The notes under the pieces: generated by a model | Told to the model about the DNA's origin: nothing | The model's database searches: none | The model's input: the letters and a program-made list of their open reading frames with translations, nothing else | In this document: positions 11,633 to 21,974 of the stretch, one piece after another | How positions within the stretch are numbered: the first letter of the stretch is position 1 | Layout of the letters: each line of letters begins with the position of its first letter | Translations under genes and position numbers: made by a program | DNA from: Echinococcus granulosus | Lineage: Eukaryota; Platyhelminthes; Cestoda; Cyclophyllidea; Taeniidae | Assembly (NCBI RefSeq): GCF_000524195.1 | Contig: NW_020170568.1 | Location: 21,376 to 85,375, forward strand | Reading direction: 5' to 3' | Length of the DNA: 64,000 bases

Positions 11633-12624
11633 CTCCAGCATAGTTATTCATGTGTCAGATCAATTTCGAGGAAGTTTCTTGGCTTTGAAGCCAGTGCTTT
11701 AAGGTTTTGAAGCATTGTCACTTTCTAAAGTGAATTCCAAAGTGTTGGCCAAGAAAATCTGCGAAAACAGAAGACCAGATGCCTAGGTGGGAGGCGGTAT
11801 CGCAGCGTCTACTCCCAATGGTGTGATACCTCGTATGCAATGCAGGTGTAATATCTGACTTGGTTTGTACAAGGCGTCGATTCCACATCGGTAAAGCCAC
11901 GCAAATTTCTTACTCCTTATCTTTAAACTCAGTTCACCTACTTTATGAGAAATTTGACTGATTTGTGAGGAGAAAATTCTCTTAGTATCTCAGCTTTGGT
12001 AAGACAATTGTGCTTTTGGTCGGCGATAGTGAGATGCCCCATTTAGCTAGGATACGATGCAAAAAATAAATTTCTCATAGATGTTTCTCGGAATAAAATC
12101 AAAGCAGGAAATATTTTCCCTTTATTTTCTTTTAAATGAGAAGATTAGTCGAATTCTTTGTACTCCAAGTATTTGCATCCGCCCCCTTTTGCTTGTAGGT
12201 AGGCTTGAAGGGCAAAATTATGGAGTTCTATGTAGTAATCCTAAAAAACAAATCATTACGAGATTTTGCGTCATTTTGAGAGGTCACTGAAGGGCACTAG
12301 ACGGATAAGACCTGTGTACTACAAAAATGTTGGGTTAGATTTGACTAGGCTATCTTTTGGCGGTTGTTCTTTTGTGCCTTCTTTGAACTTGGTTAAGTAA
12401 GAAGCACAATGACTAACCCGACTCACATTCACAATCAATGCTTATGATACTTTGAATAGCCCTTGAACACTAAGATCACCCACACTAGATGTTTTCAACT
12501 CTAACAATGCCACACAGTTTTTTTTTTTTAATTTATATTCAGGATTCAAGATACAGAACTTCACTTGCCAAATACCTCACTCTCACAATCTGAGACCTGT
12601 TAGAAATAGACTGCATGCACTCAC

Positions 12625-12763
12625 CACGGAATTCACAAGTGCCATCTGGTAGTTGCGCAGCTGTTTGATAGTATTGTATATATCCACGCCCTTTATGCCC
12701 ATTTCGATGTTCTCTTTTATTAGGGAGGCGGCCACGAAGAAACCGTTCCTACCAATACCTCCT
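12625..12763 (-). CDS. PTP exon: P-loop and C-terminal helices
   Basis: Acceptor GTTTGTAG at 12764, donor GTG|GTGAGT at 12624. It starts in phase 2 and completes Arg of QCR. It carries [14 protein letters not shown] and [18 protein letters not shown], the helix that follows the phosphate loop. Confidence 0.8.
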
Positions 12764-15700
12764 CTACAAACAACTACTTTAAGTGGCTTTAAAAACCTTA
12801 ACAAAGCTTGACCTAATAACTCAAGTGGCTGCAGAGATTATGCCAACATTAATGGAGTTTGAATAGCACTAATGTAGATTATGTCTAAATGAAAGAAATA
12901 ATACAATGCTATGTGGATCAATTGGCTTTCCTTCCTTTAACAGCATTACTACTGTGCCTTGGGAGTATTAAATGACATCTTAATACATGCCTTTCCCTTT
13001 TTCAAGCAGTGAAATTCACTCTGACCTGCACTGAACTACCATCGGTCCAGCAGTGGTCGCGATTGGGACGAGGGGATTGGTAACATCGTCAATGAATTTA
13101 AGAAGATTCGTAGAGGCCGGGACGCAATTCGTCATCCACCCTACGTACTGCAAGTGGTGCACAAACATGGACTAAAGAAGAAAAAGCATATTTTAGAGCC
13201 CCAAAATATTTAATCATGTATTGGATCTGTGATGGAACGCTTTCCCGGAGCAATGTGTATCAGAATGCCTCTTAGGGGCACTTTACTTAAAATAGGTAAG
13301 TAGTACGTTGTCAGAGTTCTATGCGATTATAGGATTACGGAAGATATGATTCAGAATGGAATGAACTTAGGAGTTCTTTTAAATATTTAGTTAATAGGAG
13401 GATAATCCTTTCAGTGATGGGCATTTCTTCAAAGCTTTTACGTTTACAGGGACGTTAGGTTTTGCAACTATTTCCTCTTATACTGCCTATCTACACTCAA
13501 GATAGTGTTTTCCAGCCGATTGATATGGGAACAGTGTAGGAAGAAGCGATTTTCAATGTGATTTGTTAAAAAATGGGTTTCGCCCTGGGACTTATCACTA
13601 TGAATGCTCATCAATTTCGGCGGAGAGTAGTGTAACTGCCTCGGATGTGTCTTTCATGCATTATCCACGATATTTGAACTTAACATCTATTTCCTCGTCT
13701 CAGCAAATGCATTTCATCTTCTTTAGAAAGTAGATAATTGAAATAGAACGTTTATTTTAACCGTTTTCCTGCAAGAGCCCGGTTTTTTACATATTGCAGT
13801 GCATATTTTGACGCCTTGTAGGCACTGACAGTGGAAAAGCTTACTGAACTTTTCATGTTACAAATTTACGAAAACTTTTTCGGAATACGTGGAAGTTGCC
13901 TTGAAAGCAGTAGGAGTTCAGAGTATCAGATAAGGTAATAATGAGCAAAGCTTTTCCTTTTACACCTAATTCCTTGGATACTGGCATCAAATGCTCACCA
14001 AATTTTTGTGACCATCGAGCCAGATTTTAAAGCTCCTCTCCATCCACACGGGTTTTTGCTCCTCGTGCAGTAACCTAACCCACATTTTGCTAGGATTCGT
14101 TGCATAGGAGGCCTTTTCGCCTTTTTCCTGCGGCCAGTATTTCAGCACCTCATCCTTGTATTCTGATGATCTAAAATTTTTAGAATTATATTATTATCCT
14201 CTTGGGAATAAATGAACTTTGCATGCACAGGGTGTGCTCTCATTTTGAAGTAGCAAATTCACTCCACCCGGTAGAATACTTTGACTATTAGTTTAACCAT
14301 TTTCATTTCGTGGGGCCTTTAATACCCTGCCATTGTACCTCCACTGGGGGTCCTGACTATGACAGTAGCCTCCCAACCCTTCTGTATGTCGTTAGTATAT
14401 GTTCTGCCCCAGAAGTATGTCTTCTTTTGTCTTTTGGGAGGCCTCGGAATGCTGCATTATGTTCTCTCAGAGTTTATTAGGTTCACTTTTATGCTTAAAA
14501 CGAAATTGTTTCTCACAGTGATGGAAATTTACGGGATATCCTTTCTCCAAAGCCAACGAACGACTAAGCTAGTTTGATTATAAGGCCTAATTGTCACACG
14601 ATCTCAGACTAAACAACATTTTCTTTGAGTCAATCCTGCCAATTGTCAAAATTGTCTCAATGGATTCCTTTGTCATACACTGATGAAATGTTCAGTCTCA
14701 AACCATGGTCAATTTTTGTGACATATAACCACAGCTTTGCCTTAGCTCAGTCCTATTTAGATAGTATCAGAGTTTTTAAACCGTGCCTCACCGTAGAGCA
14801 GTGATTTTCTTCCCATCATCACTTGAATATGAAGTCATGAATGCTCTAGAATTTGTTCATTTTGATCGCTTAAGTGCGGGAGAAAATTTTTGTAGTTCCT
14901 TTTTTTGACAAGGCAGACAACAACAACTGCGAATCTTTTGCATAGTTAAATAAGTGAACTAAGCGTTTTCTACCTGGGGGAAACCTATGGTGTATGTGGG
15001 ATCCTTTTAAACAGTGACGTCTTATAATCCTCTGCAACTTCGGTCCATCACTACTTTAAATCGCCTTATCTGCAATCGGTAAATTCGCGTTTAATCTTTT
15101 TCACTTAAGTGGCAAAAATAGCCCACTTACAGAAAGCTTCATACAAACCGTCATCAGCAGGTTAATTTTTCCGAAATTCACTCAGGCGTTGTCAAATCCC
15201 CTTGTGACATGCACTACGTACCGCAACCTGGTTTGCACATATCCGCATGTCAATTTACGAAGGCATGACAAGTATATAAATATCGCCCCACCTTGCTTCG
15301 AATGCCACTAGCTTATGATGTTACCTTATCTACGGGTAAACAGTTCACTCAGAGCTATACAGCTAATTAGATGGACGTAAAGAAGATTTAGGGTTAAGGC
15401 TACTTCCGGAAAATAGGTCTTCTGCATTTGCATGACGGTATAGAGGTGCAGTGGCAGCAAGACACTCGGGTGTCCTCCTTCATTCCTACTACAATTTTTA
15501 GGTGAAAGCTTTGCGTCAGTTGCAATCGCTTTATAACCTATAGAACTAATTAATCGCTGGAATCGTCTAACCTCGGAATGGGTGAATTAGTAAATTTCAA
15601 TTTTGTGTTTTGGTACTTATTTCGTGACTCACTCTGAAAGTCGGATGATAGTGGGAACTTGTTGTTCGTAGACCATTTTCCAGAAATCCCCAATAGTATT

Positions 15701-16869
15701 CTCCAAAGGGTCCTGAGTAGTGATAAATCTGGGTTTAGCGATAGATTCCTGGCTAAAGACTTTTCCATTGATGTCTGTATTGCAGACCCCGATGTAGCTG
15801 GCGTTTATATAGTTACCAACCGATGAATGCTAAAAACGGTAGCTGGTCAAGATTCCTGATTAATCTCAAAATTTGTGAGTTGCGGCAAAATTACTCCACC
15901 CACCAAGGATGGTTGGACTGTTTGGAGTCGTTGAAAGTCGTCCCACGTGCGTCCCAGAATTACTCGGTATCTGTCATCTGAAGGTACGATTGTAGGAAGG
16001 TGGATTTAACAATTCCAGCATTTATAAACTAGGTGCCCATCTTGTTCAAAATCACAGCACACAAATCTCCTTTTGATGGTGGGAAAACCTGCCATCTAAT
16101 CCAGAGAATACCTGTTTTTATACTGGGTCTCCTAGATACCATGTTTTAATCTGACTCTAGATGAAACGCCTCTATTTTGATCAAACTCTTCCTAAAAATA
16201 AAGATAAACACTAAGAAGTCCTAGAAATAAGGCAAAATTTTGGTTCATTCCTAAGGAATACATCATTTACTTTCTCAAAATTGTTTCTTATAAAATGACT
16301 GAAAGCCAAAGTGCCCGGTTTTTCTTTAGGAAGGTTCAAGTACAGTTTGAAAAAATAAACTTACACGGAAGAATATGTGTATAGCGATTCTTGGCAACGT
16401 TTCCAAGGAGAGTTCCACACACAGAAGCCTTGTTGCCATTTCTCACCTCCTGAGTGGATTCGTCAGTAAGTTTCTACAGTTAATAGCACATTTTTGGTCT
16501 TCACTAGGGCTAATTTATTCGTAATTTTAAGTCGTCAAACCTCAAAAAACTTCCCCAAAATTCCAAATTCATGGGTATTTAGGAAGAGACTGGCCTATGG
16601 TTAGCCTTCGTTTCAACACAGACAGAAGTGACCCCACAATTAGAATTTGAAATCACCTCTATCTCATCCATCTTATGATGCAAGAACGTGGACTTGTTTA
16701 TGCCTCGTTTGATTACATTTGACTAACCTTTAGAAGGCCTGTGAACATCCACTTTAGCAAAGAATCACTACAACTTACAGCAAATTGCTGTCTCAGCTTC
16801 TTGTAATCCGTTGTACTCTCATCGGCTAGAAACTGTCCCAATTCTGAAAGCGGAATTAACGTCTTTTTG
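12625..16869 (-). CDS. Protein tyrosine phosphatase domain, probably catalytically impaired
   Basis: Seven minus-strand exons (16779-16869, 16365-16473, 15904-15977, 15633-15829, 13999-14170, 13026-13171, 12625-12763) join with matching phases into about 309 residues covering one whole PTP domain. In order: helical wedge ([10 protein letters not shown]), [48 protein letters not shown], a W-M-T loop, [15 protein letters not shown] and [18 protein letters not shown]. These are the class I PTP landmarks KNRY, DYINA, TQGPL..T..DFW, WPD and HCSAGVGRTG. Here the WPD Asp is Thr, His before the P-loop Cys is Gln, and SAG is RGG, though the Cys and the CX5R Arg remain. Loss of the general acid predicts little or no activity, as in D2 domains of receptor PTPs. 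The gene probably continues 5' (candidates at 17.3-17.4 kb) and 3' (11.4 kb). No transmembrane or FN3 exons were found. Confidence 0.85.
13026..13171 (-). CDS. PTP exon: altered WPD loop and P-loop start
   Basis: Acceptor TTCTTCTTTAG at 13172, donor TGCAG|GTCAGA at 13025 (a weaker GT site). It encodes [14 protein letters not shown], then LLKFIDDV and GPMVVQC. W-M-T stands where W-P-D is expected. Confidence 0.8.
13999..14170 (-). CDS. PTP exon: KYWP region
   Basis: Acceptor AAATTTTAG at 14171, donor TTG|GTGAGC at 13998. It completes Glu of the previous exon, then encodes [11 protein letters not shown] and ERSFKIWL, the usual K-C-x-x-YWP and R-x-F segment of PTP domains; the Cys of KC is absent. 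Confidence 0.8.
15633..15829 (-). CDS. PTP exon: NYINASYIG and DFWKMVY
   Basis: Acceptor CCGTTTTTAG at 15830, donor TCAGA|GTGAGT at 15632; 65 codons plus two bases. It contains [20 protein letters not shown] and [17 protein letters not shown], the most conserved part of the domain. TQGPL is TQDPL here. Confidence 0.85.
15904..15977 (-). CDS. PTP exon: YDRYRV segment
   Basis: Acceptor CGTACCTTCAG at 15978, donor TTG|GTGGGT at 15903. The two leading bases complete Tyr after ILP, giving PYDRYRVIL, matching the family pattern YDxxRV. Confidence 0.75.
16365..16473 (-). CDS. PTP exon: KNRY motif
   Basis: Acceptor ATTAACTGTAG at 16474, donor CCGT|GTAAGT at 16364. It starts in phase 0 and ends in phase 1 with [11 protein letters not shown], the phosphotyrosine-recognition KNRY motif. 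Confidence 0.8.
16779..16869 (-). CDS. PTP exon: N-terminal helical wedge
   Basis: Acceptor GCTTAACAG at 16870, donor GCT|GTAAGT at 16778; 30 codons after one base. It encodes [14 protein letters not shown] and DYKKLRQQF, matching the helices that precede the catalytic core in receptor-type PTPs. Confidence 0.65.
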
Positions 16870-17257
16870 CTGTTAAGCAAAAGTGCATATTAAGTAGGTG
16901 ATCTCGGTATCGTCTGAAATATTTTTACATTTTAGAAAGTTAAAACGAGTAAATGTAGGTACATAATGGTTGTAATTCATTCCCTAATCTACTCATGCCT
17001 AATCAACTAGTTCCACTTATTTGGCTTCACTACCACTTCATCTAAGAGGTCTAAAAGTTAAAAGCTTGTTCCCTCCTGTTTCCTACTTACAGCAGATAAC
17101 AACTTGACAGAGTGATCCAGGTTTTTTGAAAAAGGACTAGACTAACTTAATTTATTTCGTCCCACTAGTTTTTATAAATTTAAATTTATTAACCTAGTAT
17201 CTTAAACAATCCAATTTGAAAGAAAATGCCATATCAAAAGGGAGAAAGAAAACTTAC

Positions 17258-17295
17258 GACATTTTTCACAACATTTGAATTTTCATGTAGCTTTT
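17258..17295 (-). CDS. Candidate 5' small exon of the PTP gene
   Basis: 38 bases between TTGTTCTATAG and GTC|GTAAGT, open from phase 1 to phase 0 (KLHENSNVVKNV). It joins in phase with the candidate exon at 17371-17438. The link to the exon at 16779 is not resolved. Confidence 0.3.
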
Positions 17296-17370
17296 CTATA
17301 GAACAAATAACATAAAGGCATCATGGATTGATGGGTAGGTAGGAGATAAAGCGGTTTCAATAGCACTTAC

Positions 17371-17438
17371 GCTTGAGGAGTGATTGTGGAAACTTGGTGA
17401 TAAAATACATTTCACGTTGTGGCGTGTGGCACGGAGCT
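17371..17438 (-). CDS. Candidate 5' small exon of the PTP gene
   Basis: 68 bases between GATTTGCACAG and AAGC|GTAAGT, open in one frame (REMYFITKFPQSLL), ending in phase 1, which fits the next candidate exon. No recognisable domain. It is supported by splice signals and phase only. Confidence 0.3.
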
Positions 17439-17834
17439 CTGTGCAAATCAAAACCCACTTCCAGGTGACACTCACGCACCCAGTTCCATCAATTCTTTCA
17501 TCTCATCGTTGCCTCTATTCTTTTCACCCTGACCCCCACCTCTCTCTGTCTCTCTCGCTGCTTGGCAAAAAAACCTCCAAAATGTACTTAGCGTCACTTC
17601 GCAAATTTGAGACTTCAATTGATCAATCGTGAGGATTCCTGCTTTTTTACAACCACTTCCAGAAAGCCCTTTTTGGAATAGAATCCCTTAAAAAAACGCA
17701 TAAACTAAGCTTTGCTAGGCTCCCTTCATTGTCTAACTAACTGTACTAGGTCCTTAATCAAGTGTCCTGAAAACGGAAGAATTGTTTGGACTTGGGTTAA
17801 TTTTATCACCAAATTGCTTATTTGGTCATTTTTC

Positions 17835-17995
17835 TGTTGCCTTAGCTGTAGTGGTTTCATAGTACTGGGATAGAAAAGGCGTTGGCAACGTACAGAAGGG
17901 CTAGGGGACCGGTGCCATGGCCCGGAGGTCACTCCACCCGGCGGAAGTATAGTGTTGGAGCATTTAGTACCCGCGAAACCAAAACGAAGATCTAA
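17835..17995 (+). repeat. Unit A repeat, copy 3 (solo)
   Basis: The 5' part is diverged. The core ACGTACAGAAGGGCTAGGGG, CCATGGCCCGGAGGTCACT and CACCCGGCGGAAGTATAGTG are well kept, and the end is GAAGATCTAAAC. It lies between the PTP gene and prominin. Confidence 0.65.
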
Positions 17996-19394
17996 ACAAA
18001 CGTAGTGTTGCACTAACAACTTGACAGCTAGTAATTACTTTCATTAAAACGGAGAATTTCGTTTATTTTCTCAATTTTGTGTTCGAATATGGGAATGTCA
18101 GAGTGAAGCCTACCATGCTCAAAGTTGATTCAATACCAGTTCCTCCTATTATAAAATGCAGGATATACTTTCTTTGTTAATGCTGCTTGTGAAATAGATA
18201 TAGGCGAAATATTCTTTGTTTAAATTAGTGCTTTGTTTTAAAACCAAGAGCAGTCAAAATTTGTCATTTTGTGTGTTAGTGACAAATGGAAATCTTTATT
18301 CGGAGGACTTTGGGCGTACATAGACTTAGTTATTAATAGTTCATCAGCAGACCGTTCGTTGTTTAACTACACGAGGTATCCCGGCTCCACGTTTTTGGTT
18401 CCCACCTCGGCGCCACGGTTTGACACTCACTCCTAGTTCATCCATATACTCTTAATAAGCTTATTTACAGGGGCGTGCGTTTGACGTCATTCGAATCAAT
18501 TTGGCTGCCACAATCCATGAAAAACAGAAAAGACAATCATTCTCATCCTCAGCCTGAAATTATGCAACTGTATCCACTTTGAAGTAAAGGTACAAAAACA
18601 GACTTATAACTAAGAAGTTCTTGCGAACCGTCTTAATGCGTTGATGCAATTGCTCACGTAGGAACAAAAGAATTAAATTTTATTTGACCGATGATACTTC
18701 AAAAGCGCCCAAGAGGCATTCGATTACGACCTTATTACCTATCACTTGCTGTTATCTACTTGCAACCTTTTAGTAGTAATTTATCAAGACCAATTATTTT
18801 TGTATTCACACCCACAAACTAATTTTACATCTGCTTAAGGCACATTCACTAGTAGTGAATCCTATCGGTTTAAATGGATGGTTACCTATGCGGCGCATTT
18901 GGGCTCTGTAAGTTATGCTACCCTCCGCCCCCTTTCTACGCCAATGAGAGGCTCTTCACTTCGATATGGGCCATTATCTCCTCGAGGGACTCAAATCACC
19001 ACAATGATTTCAATTTTCCTTTAAGCACGGAGTCAGTTCCGCGGGATATTAAACAGTTTCTTGTGAGTTTTCGTGACACCACAAACTCTTATGCTAGTTC
19101 CATTGTTTAGCTTAAAGTATTAAGCGTTTTCGCGGATATCATGTCTCGTACGTGAAATTCCAACATGACAGCAACTATAAAACCCAAAATTGGTATAAGT
19201 ATGCGTTATTAAACGATCCTATTAACAACAGGGTTAGCAAATGTCAAATATGGTTACTAAATAAACCTTTTATGGGCCATTTTAAATGTAAATAAACGTC
19301 CATTAAAATAACGACTTTTCTGAAAATACCATGTTTCAAGCCAACAAAATCTGAATATAAATTTCAACATGCCTCACTGATGTCTGCAACAAAT
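17996..19394. other. Intergenic between PTP and prominin
   Basis: No gene is called. An ATG ORF at 18874-19062 ends at a good donor (CTT|GTGAGT) but does not join the first prominin exon in frame, so it is left out. Confidence 0.35.
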
Positions 19395-19520
19395 TACAAA
19401 TTTTTTTTTATTTTTTTTTTTTTTAATTTTAGGGCGCATAGACCAGCCTTGTGCTGGGATCTGTATTATAATAATTTCCCTCCACCACATTGATGCCAGG
19501 TTGGTTTCGTGATAACTTCA
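19395..19520 (-). repeat. Possible retroposon 3' end with A-rich tail
   Basis: On the minus strand a short unique stretch ending CAAGGCTGGTCTATGCGCCC is followed by a long A-rich tail (seen as the T-rich run at about 19401-19431 on +). This fits a 3' end of a poly(A)-tailed retroposon, but no second copy was found here. Confidence 0.3.
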
Positions 19521-19894
19521 GTGGTTAGATATTGCGCGATGAGTTGAATCCAAATTGATCCTAACTGCATATTTTCAACATATTTCTTACCCATTTGTCA
19601 GGGAGAATAGGGAATGTTTGTTCCGTGCCGCTACAGAATCAAAAGTGCATTTGCCCACCTTTACATGGTATCCTTTTAATTTCCTAGTAGAGACATTTCT
19701 ATTTGGTCGCAATAATCACGCGGATCAAGCTGATTCCTGGCTGAAAATTTTTTAGAAATGCTGAAGTCTAAAAGGCTGCCGAGAAAAAATATGGAAAATT
19801 TTTTAATGGCCATCATCGGTAAAATTGCTGTTTTGGGACTCAAATATTAAGGCTACACATGGCTGAAATCCAAAACGAGTAATTACCAAATAGC

Positions 19895-20070
19895 GCCCGG
19901 AGTCTTTCTCAAAGACAAAAGAAGTCATAACAGTCAGACAGAATGTTTTGACGACGTACAGAAGGGCTGGCAGGCCATTGGTGTAGCCCAGAGGTCGTTC
20001 CGCCTGAAGGAAGCACGGTGGAGGAGGAGTATTAAGTGCCCGCATAACCGAATCGAAGAGTTAAACAAGT
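19895..20070 (+). repeat. Unit A repeat, copy 4 (solo)
   Basis: A near full-length unit A: CAAAGACAAAAGAAGTCATA, ACGTACAGAAGGGCTGGCAG, GCCCAGAGGTCGTTCCGCCT, then GTGCCCGCATAACCGAATCG and GTTAAAC. It shares its end with the copies at 2.3 and 17.8 kb. Confidence 0.7.
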
Positions 20071-20704
20071 GGGAAGGGTATTTCAATCAAGGCCCGTGTT
20101 TGATCGTGTACGTGGTTCTGACAACTTGCAAAATTTAAAGCTAAGTCAACTGTTTTTAGTCACAAATGGATGATTTATTCATCGCAAAGAAGGATGGCCC
20201 TCGACATCAGTGAAGTTGTTATTTGGGGCAAACGTTGAGCTAGTTGACTATATTGTTTTGCTATAGTTTTCCCCGCTAGGTCTAATTTTTTTCAAATTTG
20301 ATGAGGCTTGTAACTTACTTTCTGCTATTGGTGCTCTATCTTCCCTTTTCGTGCTTAATTCTCAAACGCCCTAAAAAGTCCAAAGCTTTTGCTTTCGTCC
20401 AGTTCCCCTCGTTGCCCGGCATCATGTAAAGATAGTTTTAAAGCGTTAACAATCGCTACTAGGTTCGTGTGTCTATCGGTACACCTCCCTGCAGTTGCCT
20501 GTTTTAACTTGCATGGACATGCAAAACCCATTCGCTTGGTTGTGTCCATTAGTAAGCATGGCCAAATATGCGTCAGCCTCTCTGCGTAAACAGTCCTATT
20601 GTGCTTTCGGTTATTTTCCTTTTCCTTTAAACTCTCGAATCAAGAAATGTCAGTTAAGCAAGCCTAATTTGCTTTTAACTTTTCCGCTAAAAGAAATTAT
20701 TTAC

Positions 20705-20856
20705 CTTCGGTCCAGATATACTGTTGGAAATAATTCTTTGTACAGTTGGTTGCATGGCACTCGGAGAAATTGTGGCAGCAGGGGGTTCCACACACCCGCT
20801 GGCAGATGGAAATGAGCTTGGAAGGTTTTCCGTTTGCCGTCAAATAAAAGCGTTTC
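20705..20856 (-). CDS. Candidate cysteine-rich extracellular exon, gene unknown
   Basis: The minus strand has an acceptor (CTAACAACCAG) at 20857 and a donor (GAAG|GTAAAT) at 20704, with 50 open codons between one leading and one trailing base. The peptide has RFYLTANGKPSKL then a dense cysteine cluster (ICQRVCGTPCCHNF, SECHATNC) and an N-C-T sequon. Such spacing fits a disulfide-bonded extracellular module. Nearby minus-strand open stretches at 20966-21011 and 21139-21231 have good donors too but their phases do not chain. The PTP gene lies further downstream on the same strand, so this might be part of its ectodomain, but that is unproven. Confidence 0.35.
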
Positions 20857-21557
20857 CTGGTTGTTAGTTGACCGAATTGGGAAGATGATGAAGTACAAAT
20901 TTGACTTTCACTCAGTGAATGAGTATGCTATCAATCATTCCAATTCAAGCTTCCAAAGCACGTACCTCTCCATCTTCATAGGGCCAACCAATTACGGCTA
21001 AGGTCCATTTACTCGGAACAGCTCAAAATTTTTTTACCTCATTGAGTCCCGTTCTGTGCCAGTTGAACTAGCCTTCCATACTCAACTCATATTTCTTCCT
21101 CCATAATTGAATCCAATGAGTTTAAAATCTACCACTACCTGACAATTCACATTAACCACTCCACCAAAGCCTGATTCAAAGTCCAAAGGGAAATCGGATT
21201 TCCAAATGCAGAAGTTTTCTTTCGTAGGCATTTTAGATTATCATGAATTGAGTGGCGCTAAGTAACCCACCAATGGGAAGCCTTGATCAGGCAACGCCCA
21301 TTGCTTCGTCAGTCATTGCTCAGCGAATCACAATTCAGATTACCTTCTTCACTCATTAAAAACGCTTTGTGTGAATAAATTTTCAGATATTTAGACTGTA
21401 CGTGCATTAGTACTTAATATGGTGAGCTCATGAAAATAAGATATACCATTAGTTATCCATTTACTACCGGTGATGTTCTGACGATCACAAGATTATGGAG
21501 GTTCTTTTCATTTAGGACAAACGGAGGCTAGCTTAACTATCCAACTTTGACTGCGCG

Positions 21558-21974
21558 ATGGTAACGTCTCTGCAAAATGGTCTGCTGTCGGGAGCCACAG
21601 CAGTTTTCGCCTGGGCTACAAACGTCTACAACTGTGGATTCCTCAATGACTTCTTCATGGTGACTCCTAATTCGACAATTGCGCAGCGTAATATTGACCT
21701 CCTGCAGACGCTCATGGAGGTCATTCACCAAAATCTTTTTCTCGGAGGCCGACATAACTTGGAGGTCTACCGGTGGCTCCCCGCTGAGCTTCAGGATGGC
21801 AATGGGTACTCTCAACAAGTAGCAATTCTAACCGGTGTCACGGTCCTCTTTGCCCTCCTCCTCCTTCTCCTCCCTCTTGCCCTCGTTACTGTGAGCTGCA
21901 ACTGTCCATGCTGTTGTAAGAGGGATAGGAATGTTGATGGAAAACTCACAAAACATATGGCTGCTCAGAGATCT
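21558..21974 (+). CDS. Prominin exon 1: first ectodomain and TM1
   Basis: Residues 1-139, donor TCT|GTGAGT, phase 0. NCGFLNDFF lies near residue 25, an NST sequon at 38, TM1 at about 87-112, then CNCPCCCKRD. This exon is the one matched by the short gene at 45.9 kb. Confidence 0.85.

Noticed and set aside
17726..18019. 97-codon minus-strand ORF
   Set aside because: It is the reverse strand of the unit A repeat at 17.8-18.0 kb.
18874..19062. ATG ORF ending at a good donor, upstream of prominin, considered as prominin first exon
   Set aside because: It ends in phase 0, and joining to the acceptor at 21515 gives a stop at 21534; no other acceptor fits, and the peptide shows no signal sequence.
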